A program made the translations under genes and the position numbers. From NCBI RefSeq assembly GCF_033473495.1, contig NC_088941.1:372001-436000 (forward strand): a stretch of 64,000 nucleotides of DNA. Reading direction: 5' to 3'. Below are positions 32,779 to 44,061 of the stretch, one piece after another (position 1 is the first letter of the stretch; every line of letters begins with the position of its first letter). This DNA is from Cercospora beticola. Lineage: Eukaryota > Ascomycota > Dothideomycetes > Mycosphaerellales > Mycosphaerellaceae. The notes below the pieces were generated by a model. It worked only from the letters and a program-made list of their open reading frames with translations. It was not told where the DNA came from and ran no database searches.

Positions 32779-33103
32779 GCTTCCGAAATAGACTCGCGTG
32801 GAGTTTGGTTGCGATATCACCAGACGGTTGCAGTGCAGTACTGTGTAAAAGATGATACGAAGGCAAATAGACATAAAGTAGTTGGCATCTGATGAGTTCG
32901 ACAACATATTCCATTCTCCTTCCGTATCCCCAGGGGCTCCTCGTTGAGGGTATAATTGTAAGCAACTGCGTTACCCTGTTAAGACGAGCGAAGAGAATTG
33001 GTAAGTGGCCGGCTCGAATGTAAACGAGAATGTCATTCATTGGTTCCTCGATATAGTAAGAAAGATTTGTAACGCTATGAAGAAGACCACATGATCGCAA
33101 ATG
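32779..33103. other. 3' region between convergent genes
   Basis: 325 bases between the methyltransferase stop and the stop of the secreted DUF7029-like gene; nothing recognised. Confidence 0.4.
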
Positions 33104-35364
33104 TTAGCACGTAGTGACAATATAGCAATCTTTGTCCCATAGCGTAAAATCGGGCGAATTAGGCTTCGTCGCCATGGCGATATCAAACACTTTGCGGTTG
33201 TACAGCGTACATTTGCCCTTGTTGGTGTAGCTATAACTCTGACAGCCGGCGTTCAGCAGACACTCGTTGCGGCATAGAGTATCGCTGCCAATGTCGAATT
33301 CCTTGAATAGCTTTGGTTGCGGATTGGTAAGGACCTGGGAAGATTTCGCAAATCTACCACAGATTGTGTTCTTGGGCTTCGATGGGTTGTCTTTGACCAA
33401 GCCTGGTGTGCAGGCTGGCCTGGGCGGAGTGGGAGTTCCGGTGGCGCTGCCTGTACGGGAAGTTGTCGTGGTTGTCGAAGGAGGTTTGTTGTTATTGTTG
33501 TTTCCTCCGGAGAGTCCGATGCCTCCACTGTTGAGTCCGTTGCCGCCCAAGCCAGCTCCCGATCCTGTGCCTTGGGGTGTATAATCTGGCAGTCCGTCAC
33601 CGCCGCCTGTCCTCTCGAAAGAGAGACATTTCGGCTCGATGAGGTCGATCTTGACTGGGTCCATGAGATCGTAGGCTCTTGAGCCAATGTATTTGCCTTG
33701 TAGCACAAATTGCAGAGTGTTCGAGAAGAAGAGCGACGCTACGATACCATAGCAGCCTTCATTCACGTCTGTGCCAAATTTGTTTGGATTCGCACCAAGC
33801 GCGGCAGTGGCCTCAAACTTGCCCTCGGCGACAATTTTCGGTGTCTCCACGAACGAGGCGTCGGCCTCCCATGTACCTTCAAGGATGTTGACCCCCAGTC
33901 CAATCTTGACAGGCAAGCCCACGTACAGCTGAGCGTTGAGCTCGCCAGACACAGAGAAGTTGGGCTCGTATCTCGGTGACCAGCCCCGACTGAAACTCTT
34001 GGACGAATCCAGTAAGTCCAGTTCGATCTCGATTTGGTCCCATACCACGCTCGAGCCAATAAGCAAGTTCCCACTGGCCTTGATCTCCATTCCGAGGAGG
34101 AGGCTGAGCTGGATGAAAGGACCGATGTCAGCCAGTAGCGGGATCTTCCATCCTGCAAGATTGATCCTGGCTAGTTGCTTCAGGTACTCCTTCTTGTAGA
34201 GTGCGTAGGCCTCGAAGCCTGCATTAGCTCCTGCTTTCATCTGCAGCTTGAAGCCGACCTTCAGCTTTGTAAGTGAGAAAGTAGGCAGTTCTCCGCCCAT
34301 GGTTCCGTATATGGTTGCTTGGCCTCCAAAGCCGCACTGCACGCAGTACAACTTGACGCCGTATTCTAGGCCGCCGGACACTTTGCCAGGTTTGGGTCCC
34401 TCGAACTTCTTCACATCTTTCGACAATTCGCCTTTCTCCCACGCCTTCTTGGTGTCATTCTTCACGCCTGGCTCGTCTTTGCCGACTTTCAGAAGTCGCA
34501 CTGCGTTTGGCCAAGGGGCATCTGAATCGACACCGAGGATGTCGCTTGCGTACACACCGAATCCGAATGTGAAGTCCAGGGTTTCTTCCACGTCGATAAG
34601 ACCTCTTCGTCGGAATGCTGGATGAGGCGCAAAGATCTGTGCCACGAAGGAGCGACTGGTCAGTACGATGTCATATATCAGTTCTCAGGCCAGGTTGGGA
34701 TGCCACCTACATGTCTCTTATCGTGGGCCCGCTTGATAGGCAGGACTCCCACATCGCCCCATGACAGATCGAATCGCAGGCCAATTTGCTTGTACGTGGA
34801 TTCGGCACCTGAAGCGGTGAAAGTCTTGCTGTTATCCGAAAGGGCGACAGATCTCGCGAGGAAGTAGTCGTTCTCTTCATCCTTGCCACAGCCTTGAACA
34901 GCTGTGACGAAGATGATCGGGCTATTGGTTGGCCACCGCTTCTTCACGTACGCGTAAGCCTTGTCCGTCAACTTTGCAGTGAGTTTACCGTTTGAGCAGG
35001 ATATTTGCGAAATGTAGGTTGAATGATCTAGCGCGACAGTTGGGTGACGGAATTCGAAAGTCGCCTGTGTGAGGACCGCCGATCCATCTCGTCGAAAGAC
35101 TCCTTTTGAGGTGTTTGTGTTGCTGGACCCAGCCCAAGCCAGGGTAACATTCTTCGCTGTAGCCAAGGTCAAGAGAGCATCTTCATCAATCATCGGTGGT
35201 ATTATGGGTTCGAGAAGCGCCCGCGGAGCGTTGCCTGCTGTAGTCTGCTCCTGGCGGGGGACGTTGTGTCGTACATTGCTGTAGAACTCCGGAACAGCAG
35301 CAACTTGTTGACAGGTGAGCAATGCAGCGAGTGTGCGTGTGATAATGCCTCGTGGCAACAACAT
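33104..35364 (-). CDS. Large secreted protein, DUF7029/DUF7223-like, with C-terminal PAN/apple-like module
   Basis: Exons 35364-34711 and 34636-33104 give 728 residues; intron 34710-34637 (GTAGGT...TACTGAC...CAG, 74 bases). Signal peptide 1-24 (LLPRGIITRTLAALLTCQQVAA). Residues about 60-215 carry FEFRHPTVALDHSTYISQISC...TDKAYAYV, recalled as the DUF7029 type. The middle part is a beta-rich region with repeated GLP/GLG patterns and few Cys. A Gly/Asn/Thr-Pro linker follows, then a C-terminal module with six cysteines (CGRF, LCRNECLLNAGCQSY, GKCTLYN, DKDCY), resembling PAN/apple carbohydrate- or protein-binding folds. It is probably an extracellular or wall protein. Function unknown. Confidence 0.78.
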
Positions 35365-37241
35365 CGTGAATGAAGAGATTCCCGGAGATGTAGAAGGACG
35401 ATCCACGAGAGGTCCAGGTAGTGGATACTGAATATTCCACACCTACCAGTGAGCCAGTCTACACACTCGGCAAGGGAGGAGCTATCAAGGATATAGCGGC
35501 CATGTGGCAATGCATGGCTTCCTTTCCTGGATACCAACTTCCAAGCCATTGCGCGATCGAGCCCACGTCCGGCCACTTCTGCGGCCATAACTGAGGAGCA
35601 GTAGTTGTGCCCAGATCTGGCGCCATCTACCGTTCCATAGGACAAGCTGTGGGCCATGTGATCCCTATGGGCGTCCAGAGGCCTCCTAGCAAGCAAGCTT
35701 CATTGAGGATGGTCAACGGATAGCTGCACATTAGCGTACAAAGTGGTCTGGAAGCGATCGCGAATGCCGAACAGCGTAAGGGACTGGAGCACCTGTGAGT
35801 CGTATGGCTGAGACGACCTCGAACTAGGATGGCGCTACAGAGCCACCTTCGCTTGGCAATTGTCTCTTCTCGAACACATACCGCATGCAGCACGTGGTAG
35901 ATAGTGCCTTGGCTAGGACGCCACGAGTCTTCAGAAGTCCCCGATCCAGTAGCGAAACCCGTCACTTCTGTGAGCTCTAGGCAACGGTCTTTCGGGTTCA
36001 GGTAACGTTTGACAGTGTTCAGATCTCAGCGCCCAGGGGAGCAATGGCCCGGGTCACTGATGATATGCGGTCGTCTAGATCTGTTGTTGTGTTCGAATCT
36101 CCATCGTCACTACCATGCACACTCTTCGAGTCAGGCCAGTCAGCGTCAATCTTGATTATCTTCATGAAGCCTGATCGGTAGAGACGCCACAAATGCCGCC
36201 AATTGCCACAGCCACGTGCAGCTTGGGTCAGCGTTGACCTGCATACAGGGCGACAAGCGTTGTCTGTGCCTCTAGCCTGTCTTACCTCGTGGTCCAGATC
36301 AACATCTGGCTTGCTGCACGCAATAGATCGTTCAGCGTCGCTTGAGAGCAAGTCACATGCGCTTACGGGATTGGTGACAACTCTGCTATGCCAAAACACG
36401 CAGCGTAATGGAGTTACTTTGCCCACCAGCTGACGATGAGACAGTTCGCGACCGTCCAAACGTCCAGCATGTGTGGCTTGAAGTAGCCAATTGTGGACAA
36501 GGCGTTGCATAGAAAAACCTCCGTGGCATGTCTCTCGGAGCCGATGCAGCACTACTGCATCACACGCCTCGATTCCATATGGGAATAGTTGTATCCTGCC
36601 TGAACGGAAATCAAGTGTTCTCTCATGCAGGTCTCATCTCAGTCATCAGAACTCCAGGCGAGAGAGCTGATGTAGATCACCGGCAGCGGCAAGACAGCTC
36701 GAGGGCCTCCATCGTTCGTTGTGCTCCAAGCGTCTGTTTCGATTGGTAACTTTACCAAGCGCGTTGCGTGACCCAAACTCTTCACCCCGGCTGCTTCGAG
36801 CAATGACTGTCGTCTTGGCGCATGGCTTGGCTCTGCATCTAGAGCTTGTAGCGACGCAACTTTAACTTACAGCTCTCTCGCCGCGATGGGTCAAGGTCGT
36901 CCGAACAGAGTTACTGTCGGCTCCCAGCTGGTACAGGATTTCCGAAAGCGGCTCTGGCGTTGTCTCGGATAAGTCCGTCGTACGCAGTCTCGATTCTGTT
37001 CTACTGGTGCTGTTTGCAATTGAGCTCAGGACATGTTCGTGGAAAGAGTATCGCGTGTTCGATAGGAAGCATATGCCACGTGCTGTGCAGAAGGCTAGAT
37101 CGCATGTGGTACTCCACGACGTTGACCATGATGCTGTATTAAACCAGAGTCCGCTTGGTTAGATTGTTGTTGTTCATCTTCGCAGCAAACCAGCTTCATC
37201 GCCTTCGCTTCCCCGACTGCATTGCTGTCTTGTTTCTCAGC
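35365..37241. other. Long intergenic region without recognisable gene
   Basis: About 1.9 kb between two divergent secreted-protein genes. The longest ORF (minus, 36019-36552) is Cys/His/Arg-rich without domain-like order and overlaps others. No inverted repeats or transposon sequence seen. Confidence 0.4.
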
Positions 37242-38524
37242 ATGATGTCTATCGTTCAGATTGCAGCGCTGCTGCCGCTACTCCTGGCTTCTGCTACCGC
37301 TCAGTCCATGACCTGCCGGACGACGCTGGGCACCAAAGCAGTGAATCCTGTACCAACATCAACCATAGTATCAACTTCTGCATCTCGACCTACGCAAACA
37401 CTGGTCGTCCAGAAGACAGTGACCACGTATCTTGGCCTGACCTCGACTTCAATGCGGACTGCAACGAAGACGGAAACCGTCACGGACACCACAGACACAG
37501 ACACCTTCTATGTCACTTCGACATTTTTCGACGTCCAGACTTTCCGTGCCACGACGACGATGACCACCACCACGACCGATACCATCACCACAGCCACGAC
37601 GTCCACCACGGTTACTCCTACCTCCGCAGGCTTCCTGAATATCCGTGATACTCTGAACAGAGGATCAGTCGCCCGTAGAGCGATGGAGAATCCTCACAGC
37701 CCAGTGAAGAGGGCTTTGCTGAGCGGAAAGCAAGGTGTTTTGGCCCAGACGAGACCAAATAGGGTTGTTTGTAAGTTCATCCTGCGAGACGCATGTCCAG
37801 AGCCGCTTTCTCAAGTTCCTCATTGGCCGTGATTGATGTCGACTAACCGTTCTTGTTCCTGCTAGGCACGAGCTACGCAAAGAACACCAACACCTTCACT
37901 TCTTACACAACTCTTGCCGCCCAGACATCCACAAAAGCATACTGGTCCCGCACCCTCATCAGGACGACAACTGTCACTGTCCAGACAACCATCATCCCTG
38001 AGGTCGCCACAGAAGTTATCACCGAGGTTTCAACCAGCAAGGTGCAGACCACCACCACTCTCATCGAAACCGATGTCAGGCGCGCAGTCACCACCACAAC
38101 GGAGAGCCTTCCTGGTCCCACCATCTTCAACGCCTGCAACCCCAACAACGAATTTGGTGCTACATTCCGCAGTGGTAATGAGCCATTCTACGTTGTCAAT
38201 GTTGCGAACAATGGCCCGAATGTCGCATCCAACTTCGAGACTGTCGCCGATGGTGCTTCTTCGGCCCTCGAGTGCTGCAACGCTTGCCAACGTCTCAGCA
38301 CGTGCGAGACATTTGTCTTCAGAAAGGCCTTCCGGAACTGCTTCCTGCTTTCTCATCCTGGTGCTACTTGTCGCTCGCAGAGTCAGCCCAACTTCATTCT
38401 TTCTTCCCCGGTGGTTGAAGGCGGAGACATAAGCGACGGAGCTGTTGTAGGCAATGGCAACTGCGGATACGTCTGGAGTGGCACACCCAAGGGCTCTTTG
38501 CGCCGTGTTGACGGATATCCTTGA
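37242..38524 (+). CDS. Secreted Ser/Thr-rich protein with PAN/apple-like module
   Basis: Exons 37242-37770 and 37866-38524 give 395 residues; intron 37771-37865 (GTAAGT...CTAG, 95 bases). Signal peptide 1-20 (second Met at codon 2). Residues 20-260 are Thr/Ser/Val-rich (TTTMTTTTTDTITTATTSTT), expected to be heavily O-mannosylated, with a dibasic KR stretch near 155-160. The C-terminal 130 residues hold a Cys-rich module (ECCNACQRLSTCETFVF, NCFLL, TCRS, NCGYVW) resembling an apple/PAN domain. Likely an extracellular or wall-associated protein. It is divergent from the other PAN-like secreted gene. Confidence 0.8.
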
Positions 38525-39809
38525 TAGTTATTTGAAATTGTGTAAATTTAAGCGTGCGGTGTTTCGTAGCTCGGGACCATAGCTATCTGTACTGAATTTC
38601 ATTTGACAAACCTTTCTGTATCCATGAAAGGTGAGTGGGTGTCTGTTTGTGCGCGATGGCGAAGGAGCGCGTTGCAAACTAGTCCATATCGCTTCCTTCG
38701 CGATCAGAAACTCAATATGCGGCCTTCACGGCCAACATGTAGAGCCAGACCGCAGAACCGGGGCGAGGAAGATCAGCCATTTGTGATGATTCCCGAGAAA
38801 CAGGCCACCATAGCTTTGAGTGAAGTCGTCAAACGCTTGTTGAAATCTTGGAGGAAGAACCGAAAGTCGGTGCCACTCCTGGAACGTAGGCTGCGAAGGC
38901 TCTCATACACTGAGATGGCTGTCTGCACATCAACAGAAGTGCACTTGGCTTGGGGTTCGCTGTGGACTGGAAGCAATTCACGCTGCTTCCACGATATTGG
39001 CAGTCGAAGCAGATTCGAAAGGTAGATGTCAGTATTCCGAAGGAGAACCACAATTTGTTGGATGAGATTGAACTGGAAGTGAGACTGTGAAGGAGAGATC
39101 AAATGTCAAGGACGATCGGTGAAGTTGCCGGATGGCGCTAAACCGCTTTCGGTTCCCGGCTTTGGAAGACCACCGCACGAGAAGATGCTCTGCTCTAGAC
39201 ATGAAGAAGCCCATCTACATTTGTCATATCCACGTTCAAAACCTATTGGATCAGAAGATATGCATATCATCTATGCATTTCTCTGCATTCAAGTGTATTG
39301 AAGCGTCGTGGCTCATCCTATTGCAGCCAGTATCAGAGCCTTGAGCCTCACTCGCCGCGCCCAGCCATATAGCCTCCAGGCATTATGGCTTGGACTAAGA
39401 GCGTAGCAGGTATCACAAATACCACTGGGCGAATCCTTGCAGCTGGTAGCTCGCGTTCAGGCAAGCGTACGGAGCAAAATACACTTATCTGGACATCTTT
39501 AGCTAACGCAAAACACAGGCACAAGGCAATCCTGAGCCGAGAGCCGCTCCAGCATGCCCAGAAACCGCCCTTTCACTGCTCGGTGTCCATCTTGCAGGCA
39601 AGTATACCATTCCTCTCACTTGTCTCAGTCGAAAGCAGCACCTTCGCGTTACCTACTGCCTATCTTGCTGCCTCCAGAGCTCCCAACGGGAGCCTCCACT
39701 GCTGCAAGCAAAGCACGCAGGCAGGCAGCGACAAACGGTGTTCAACCACCGCACCGCATCTACTGTTCAACAAGCACACAGCGAACTGTGTCTGCTGATG
39801 ATATCGCAG
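38525..39809. other. Intergenic region, possibly with upstream exons of a small gene
   Basis: No well-supported gene up to 39809. From about 39405 to 39809 several splice-like sites occur (for example GTACGG...TTAGCTAAC...CACAG at 39468-39518), and a coding-like frame can be threaded through them into the exon at 39810. I could not find a start codon in that frame. Confidence 0.3.
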
Positions 39810-39966
39810 GCTCCCGCATCCATTTGCAGCGACCAAACGAGCACCTGACCATCTGCCCACCGATATCACGTCCGTGCGCTGGATAGGCGCGAAAGTTGTT
39901 GTTCCGCGCTTTACCGAAAACGAAATGCCCGCAAATCCAGTCTGGAAGGTCGTTGGACGCGACTGA
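39810..39966 (+). CDS. Possible terminal exon of an unrecognised gene (fragmentary model)
   Basis: After a good acceptor (CTGATGATATCGCAG at 39795-39809) the frame starting with the second base reads 51 codons to a TGA at 39964-39966. It ends with a protein-like stretch (WIGAKVVVPRFTENEMPANP, then VWKVVGRD) and codons ending mostly in C/G. Upstream exons may be 39761 and lower (donor GTGTTC after ACAAACG), but phases and start remain uncertain. The family is not recognised. The exon lies 144 bases upstream of H2A.Z on the same strand. Confidence 0.3.
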
Positions 39967-40109
39967 CTGCAGCTTCGTCCCGGACACAACAACCCATCAG
40001 CCTCCTCATTTTCGAGCATTCCGCCCACAACAACATCGCCCACGCTCCGCTTCGATACGCGCAATAGATTCACCACACATTCTACCACCCCACGCATACA
40101 CGCGACGCA

Positions 40110-40783
40110 ATGGCAGGCGGAAAGGGTACCTACATCCCGCCGAGACTCGACCTTCGGGCGCATCTGACAGCTGTGCAGGCAAGACTGGAGGCAAGACGGG
40201 CGGCAAGGCTGGCGGCGATAACAGCGGCAAGTCGCAGAAGTCGCACTCGGCCAAGGCCGGTCTTCAGGTGTGTATTCCGTTCCTGTTGCTCGACAGGCGA
40301 GGCAGCAGACTTGGGTCAGGCGGGCGCGTCGCAAAGCATTTCTCGAGGCACAGTCATACTGCACCACCAGCAAAACACGCAATGAGACCGCGCCCGTCCG
40401 ATCCACAGCACACTGGCCTCATGACGCGTCACTGCGACCATCGCTAACTGCTCTACCCCACCCAGTTCCCATGTGGACGTGTCAAGCGTTTCTTGAAGTC
40501 GCAAACCCAGAACAAGATGCGTGTTGGAGCAAAGGCTGCCGTTTATGTCACCGCCGTCCTCGAGTACCTCACCGCCGAAGTCCTCGAACTCGCAGGAAAC
40601 GCCGCGAAGGATCTCAAGGTGAAGCGTATCACCCCGCGCCACCTTCAGCTTGCCATCCGAGGTGATGAAGAACTCGACACGCTTATCCGCGCCACGATCG
40701 CTTTTGGAGGTGTCCTACCACATATCAACCGCGCTTTGCTGCTCAAGGTCGAACAGAAGAAGAGTAAGAAGGCAGAGGCTTAG
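40110..40783 (+). CDS. HTZ1: Histone variant H2A.Z
   Basis: Exons 40110-40125, 40179-40267 and 40466-40783 give 140 residues; introns 40126-40178 (GTACCT...TCTGAC...CAG) and 40268-40465 (GTGTGT...GCTAAC...CAG, 198 bases). The first exon is 16 bases. The spliced N-tail is Gly/Lys-rich ([18 protein letters not shown]), followed by the H2A.Z core: [45 protein letters not shown], and the diagnostic [20 protein letters not shown] with short C-tail KKSKKAEA. H2A.Z replaces H2A at promoter-flanking nucleosomes through the SWR1 complex. Length and sequence are normal. Confidence 0.96.
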
Positions 40784-41566
40784 TGAGCCCGGGAAGAGTT
40801 CAGATGTGTGTGGTAGACATGTCTTTGAGAGAGTTGTGAGTCGAGTATACCCAGTGGAAGGTCAAGATTTTGTTCCGGGCAAATGGAGTTTGAGGAGGAA
40901 GGCGTCTAGGTACATGATGAGGCGCTATGAGGCGCTAATGAGTGTAGCAGTAAGGTGATTTTTCGATCGAATACTGAGCTTCGTCTTTCTTTAGGTCAAC
41001 GGCGGACCAGTTCTGCGCCGTTCGCCACGTCACAGCAGTTCCCAGTCCGTTGTCTCCGTCGACATGCAAAGCATGACACCCTCCTCAGTATACGTCGTCT
41101 ATCCTTGTCCATGGGAGACTCGTTTGTCAATGGAGGCAAAGCAATTCCAATTCATATCACGCGATATATTTGACCAAATGTTTCGGCTATTCTTGAGCCT
41201 GTCTTTCGTCAGGTTGTGAAGGTATGGTGGCATTTTGGGTTGGTACATACACATGGACTTCTGACCACGCTTGTGCGTGTAGCATTGTCCATCACTGATT
41301 GCCAAGCGGCTGGCTTTCACTTAGGCCTTACCATTTCGCAGGTTATTGACATCGGCTCGACTGAAAGCTGCAGAGGAAGTCATTACACTCCGAGAACATG
41401 CAGTCCAGCAACCCGGCTTTGTGCCTCGTGACTATTGCACACGAGTCCTTACAGGAATATCACGGCAACGGCCACTACCTGGCTGTGAGCTTGAATGCAT
41501 TGTGCCTTTGTTTTCTACCTTAAACAAAGCCGGAGGTTGCAACTCTCTTTTACCCTTTGATCAGAC
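40784..41566. other. Intergenic region
   Basis: 3' region of H2A.Z and promoter/5' UTR of the RBR gene. No feature recognised. Confidence 0.4.
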
Positions 41567-42784
41567 ATGAAAGCATTGTTCAACCTCTGTACTAGCTCTC
41601 GCCAGCTAATAACTTGCCGTTATGCCCTGTACTTTGCTCCAACAAACAAATTTCCAACGATACCGAGGCTCCTGACAGCTCACTCGCACCTGAAGCGACC
41701 TCGATTCTACAAGATGGACGCTCAACCGCAGGCAGAGCCCCCGAAGTGCCTCATTTGCTTGGATGATGAAATTGAACTGACTGATATCCCAGAAGCCAAA
41801 GTATGCGTGCCATGCTTGGAGAGAGCCTTCAAACTCGCAATCAACGATCCTACCAGCTACCCGGTTGTACTCGGCAACGCAGTCCTCAATATGGACTCAT
41901 TCGAGCATTTGCTCCCTGCCGATGTGGTCACCGCTTTCCGAGCCTCCGAACGAATGCACAGGACTCCTCGACTCTACCGCGTATTCTGCGCAGCTCGACC
42001 AAATGGCCAAATTTGTGGGAGATTTCTCATCGACGTTAGACAAGCTCGGCCAGAGGGTACTAAGCCAACTATGGTTTTGTGTAGGCCCTGTCAAGCATGG
42101 ACCTGTATCGATTGCGGCCAAGAATGCGTCGTCGGATCCGCACATCGCTGCAACACTGAAAGAGAACAAGAACTGCCCGCTCACGAGAAGGGTAAGACGT
42201 GGCAGCGCTGTCCATACCAGGGCTGTCAAGCAGTAGCAACTCGCATTGACGGTTGCAACTCCATGATCTGCGGACATTGCCGAACCTGCTTTTGCTGGCT
42301 ATGTGGTGAACGCGCCCTCCACAGCGATTCCCACTGGTGGGCAAAGTGCCCACGTTTCTCCACCCACGACAATGCCGATGCCAGCTGGGATCGAATTCCT
42401 GATGACATGACTGATCGGCGCGAGATCCTCCTCATTTTCCTTCGCCGCCAGTACACATTATACAAGACGAACAAAGCAGAACTCGAAGAGCGGCTTGAAA
42501 TTTCCATCGCAGCGAAGCTCGATGAGATTCACAAAGCAGAGCGGGAGAATTTTGAGCTGGAGAGCAAATGTCGTATCGCCAATGAATACGAGGACCTCTT
42601 GAAGCAGAAGGACATGCGGCTTGTCAATCTGAGGGCCGGAGAGCATGGTATTCGCTACCTTCTTGGCGGAATTATGGACGAGTACTTTGTTTTTGGTGAG
42701 AAGAGGGAGCAGCTCCGGATGGTGAACGAAATCACTGGGCTGGATATTCGTGAGGATGAGTTCGAATGGCACGATATGGATTGA
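41567..42784 (+). CDS. RBR (RING-IBR-RING) E3 ubiquitin ligase-like protein
   Basis: 405 residues from the ATG at 41567, single exon. From MDAQPQAEPPKCLICLDDE (Met50, 41714) the chain has an unusual RING1 (CLICLDDEIEL...CVPCLERAF), an IBR-like section (FCAARPNGQICG, LCRPCQAWTCIDCGQEC) and a RING2 (CPYQGCQAVATRIDGCNSMICGHCRTCFCWLCG). The Cys in DGCNSM sits where the catalytic Cys of RBR ligases lies. The tail is a charged coiled coil. The first 49 residues are basic without acids, like a mitochondrial presequence; if the second, stronger-context ATG (AAGATGG) is used they are absent. Substrates unknown. Confidence 0.82.
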   Translation: MKALFNLCTSSRQLITCRYALYFAPTNKFPTIPRLLTAHSHLKRPRFYKMDAQPQAEPPKCLICLDDEIELTDIPEAKVCVPCLERAFKLAINDPTSYPVVLGNAVLNMDSFEHLLPADVVTAFRASERMHRTPRLYRVFCAARPNGQICGRFLIDVRQARPEGTKPTMVLCRPCQAWTCIDCGQECVVGSAHRCNTEREQELPAHEKGKTWQRCPYQGCQAVATRIDGCNSMICGHCRTCFCWLCGERALHSDSHWWAKCPRFSTHDNADASWDRIPDDMTDRREILLIFLRRQYTLYKTNKAELEERLEISIAAKLDEIHKAERENFELESKCRIANEYEDLLKQKDMRLVNLRAGEHGIRYLLGGIMDEYFVFGEKREQLRMVNEITGLDIREDEFEWHDMD

Positions 42785-44061
42785 TAAAGGGGAAGTATTT
42801 TCCGCCAATTTTCGATCATTGGGAGACGCCATGAAGGAGGGGCTCGGATTGAGTAGCACGGTGACAACTTGAGCTGTGCCATTAGACTGACTGACTGACA
42901 TTTGGTAGACTTGCGCCCCTGTTTGAAAATACAAAAACAAATTTCGCTGGTCGAACATTTACTCCAATCTTCATGTTCATAATTTCATTTCATATCGATC
43001 TTGGCACTGGCAGATGGCGCGGAGTATCCGATCCTGAAGAAACAAAAAGCCGGCATATGGCCTCGCTCTCCCTACTCGATCTCCTACGATGCTTAGAGCA
43101 TGATTTACCAAAATCTTTGCGCTACCATGCACAAAGAACTGAGGCCCTTTGTGTAGCTCCTCTTTGTCCTTCATTCCCCTTCGATCTGTCAAGACGCCAT
43201 CTCGCCCTGGGCATGAAGGCTGTTGAAGACCTCGTCGGCAACGTCTCGATCTGGCTTCGGGAGAGGGTGAATTGGCGTAGGAATAGATCCAAGTGGATCT
43301 CTTTCAGGAATGGAGGATCAGACGTAGACTCTGCGAGCTCATCCATCGCATTTCTCGCCGTACGGACCGTATCCTTCAGCGTACCATTCTGATCGTGGCC
43401 TCGCGGGTTGAAGCAAGTGCTATGCGGTGAACCTTTTTTCCTTTGTTTCAAGTTCCAGAACACACTTATAGACTCGAGGCGTAACAGACACGACTACCGG
43501 ACTGTGTCCGCTAAGATTTCTCTGCTCGCTACCATTTAGTTACCAGCATTGTTGACGTTCATATTCTGCAAACAATTATGCTTGCTCAGACAAGTTGGCG
43601 ACTCATCACCGACTTTAGTTCCGGCAGATCCCCATAAACAGGATCGTCCACTTGTCGTTTTGCTGTTTTGACGCGTAAGTTCTCTACAGGTCAGGGGTTC
43701 GAAAGGCGGTTGGTGCGTTCATTTTTTTTTTTCACGCAACTCGTCGCTAGCATTTTTGCTTAAAGCTGTTCAATGCTCGTTCGAATCTCCTTATTATACT
43801 GCTCTGCGCGGTAGTTAGAAAGGCAGTCGTCCCGCACGTTATTGTTGTGTGTTGACCACTTCTCTGCAATTTTCGTGCTTGGGCACCTTTAGTGGCTCGG
43901 GTCGATTGAGTACTGTAGAGACAAGTAGTAATCAGTGAAATCTATATATCGCGTCAGCAAGACTTTCTCATCTTCGACGGCATCGAACAGCACAAGCCAG
44001 CAGAGAAAAACAACATCCGAACAGTAGTCACGATTTCCTTTCTTTTCCATGTCTATTCTCC
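42785..44061. other. Intergenic region between convergent genes
   Basis: About 1.3 kb. Overlapping ORFs around 42973-43463 on both strands show no domain-like sequence. A T-run occurs near 43722-43733. No RNA gene recognised. Confidence 0.4.

Noticed and set aside
36019..36552. 177-codon minus-strand ORF
   Set aside because: Cys/His/Arg-rich, overlapped by other ORFs, no start context, domain or splice partners.
39660..40406. 248-codon minus-strand ORF over the H2A.Z start
   Set aside because: Antisense to H2A.Z exons 1 and 2; Cys/Arg-rich with no domain. H2A.Z is certain.
43722..43733. T-run as possible Pol III terminator of an RNA gene
   Set aside because: No A/B-box or cloverleaf could be found upstream.
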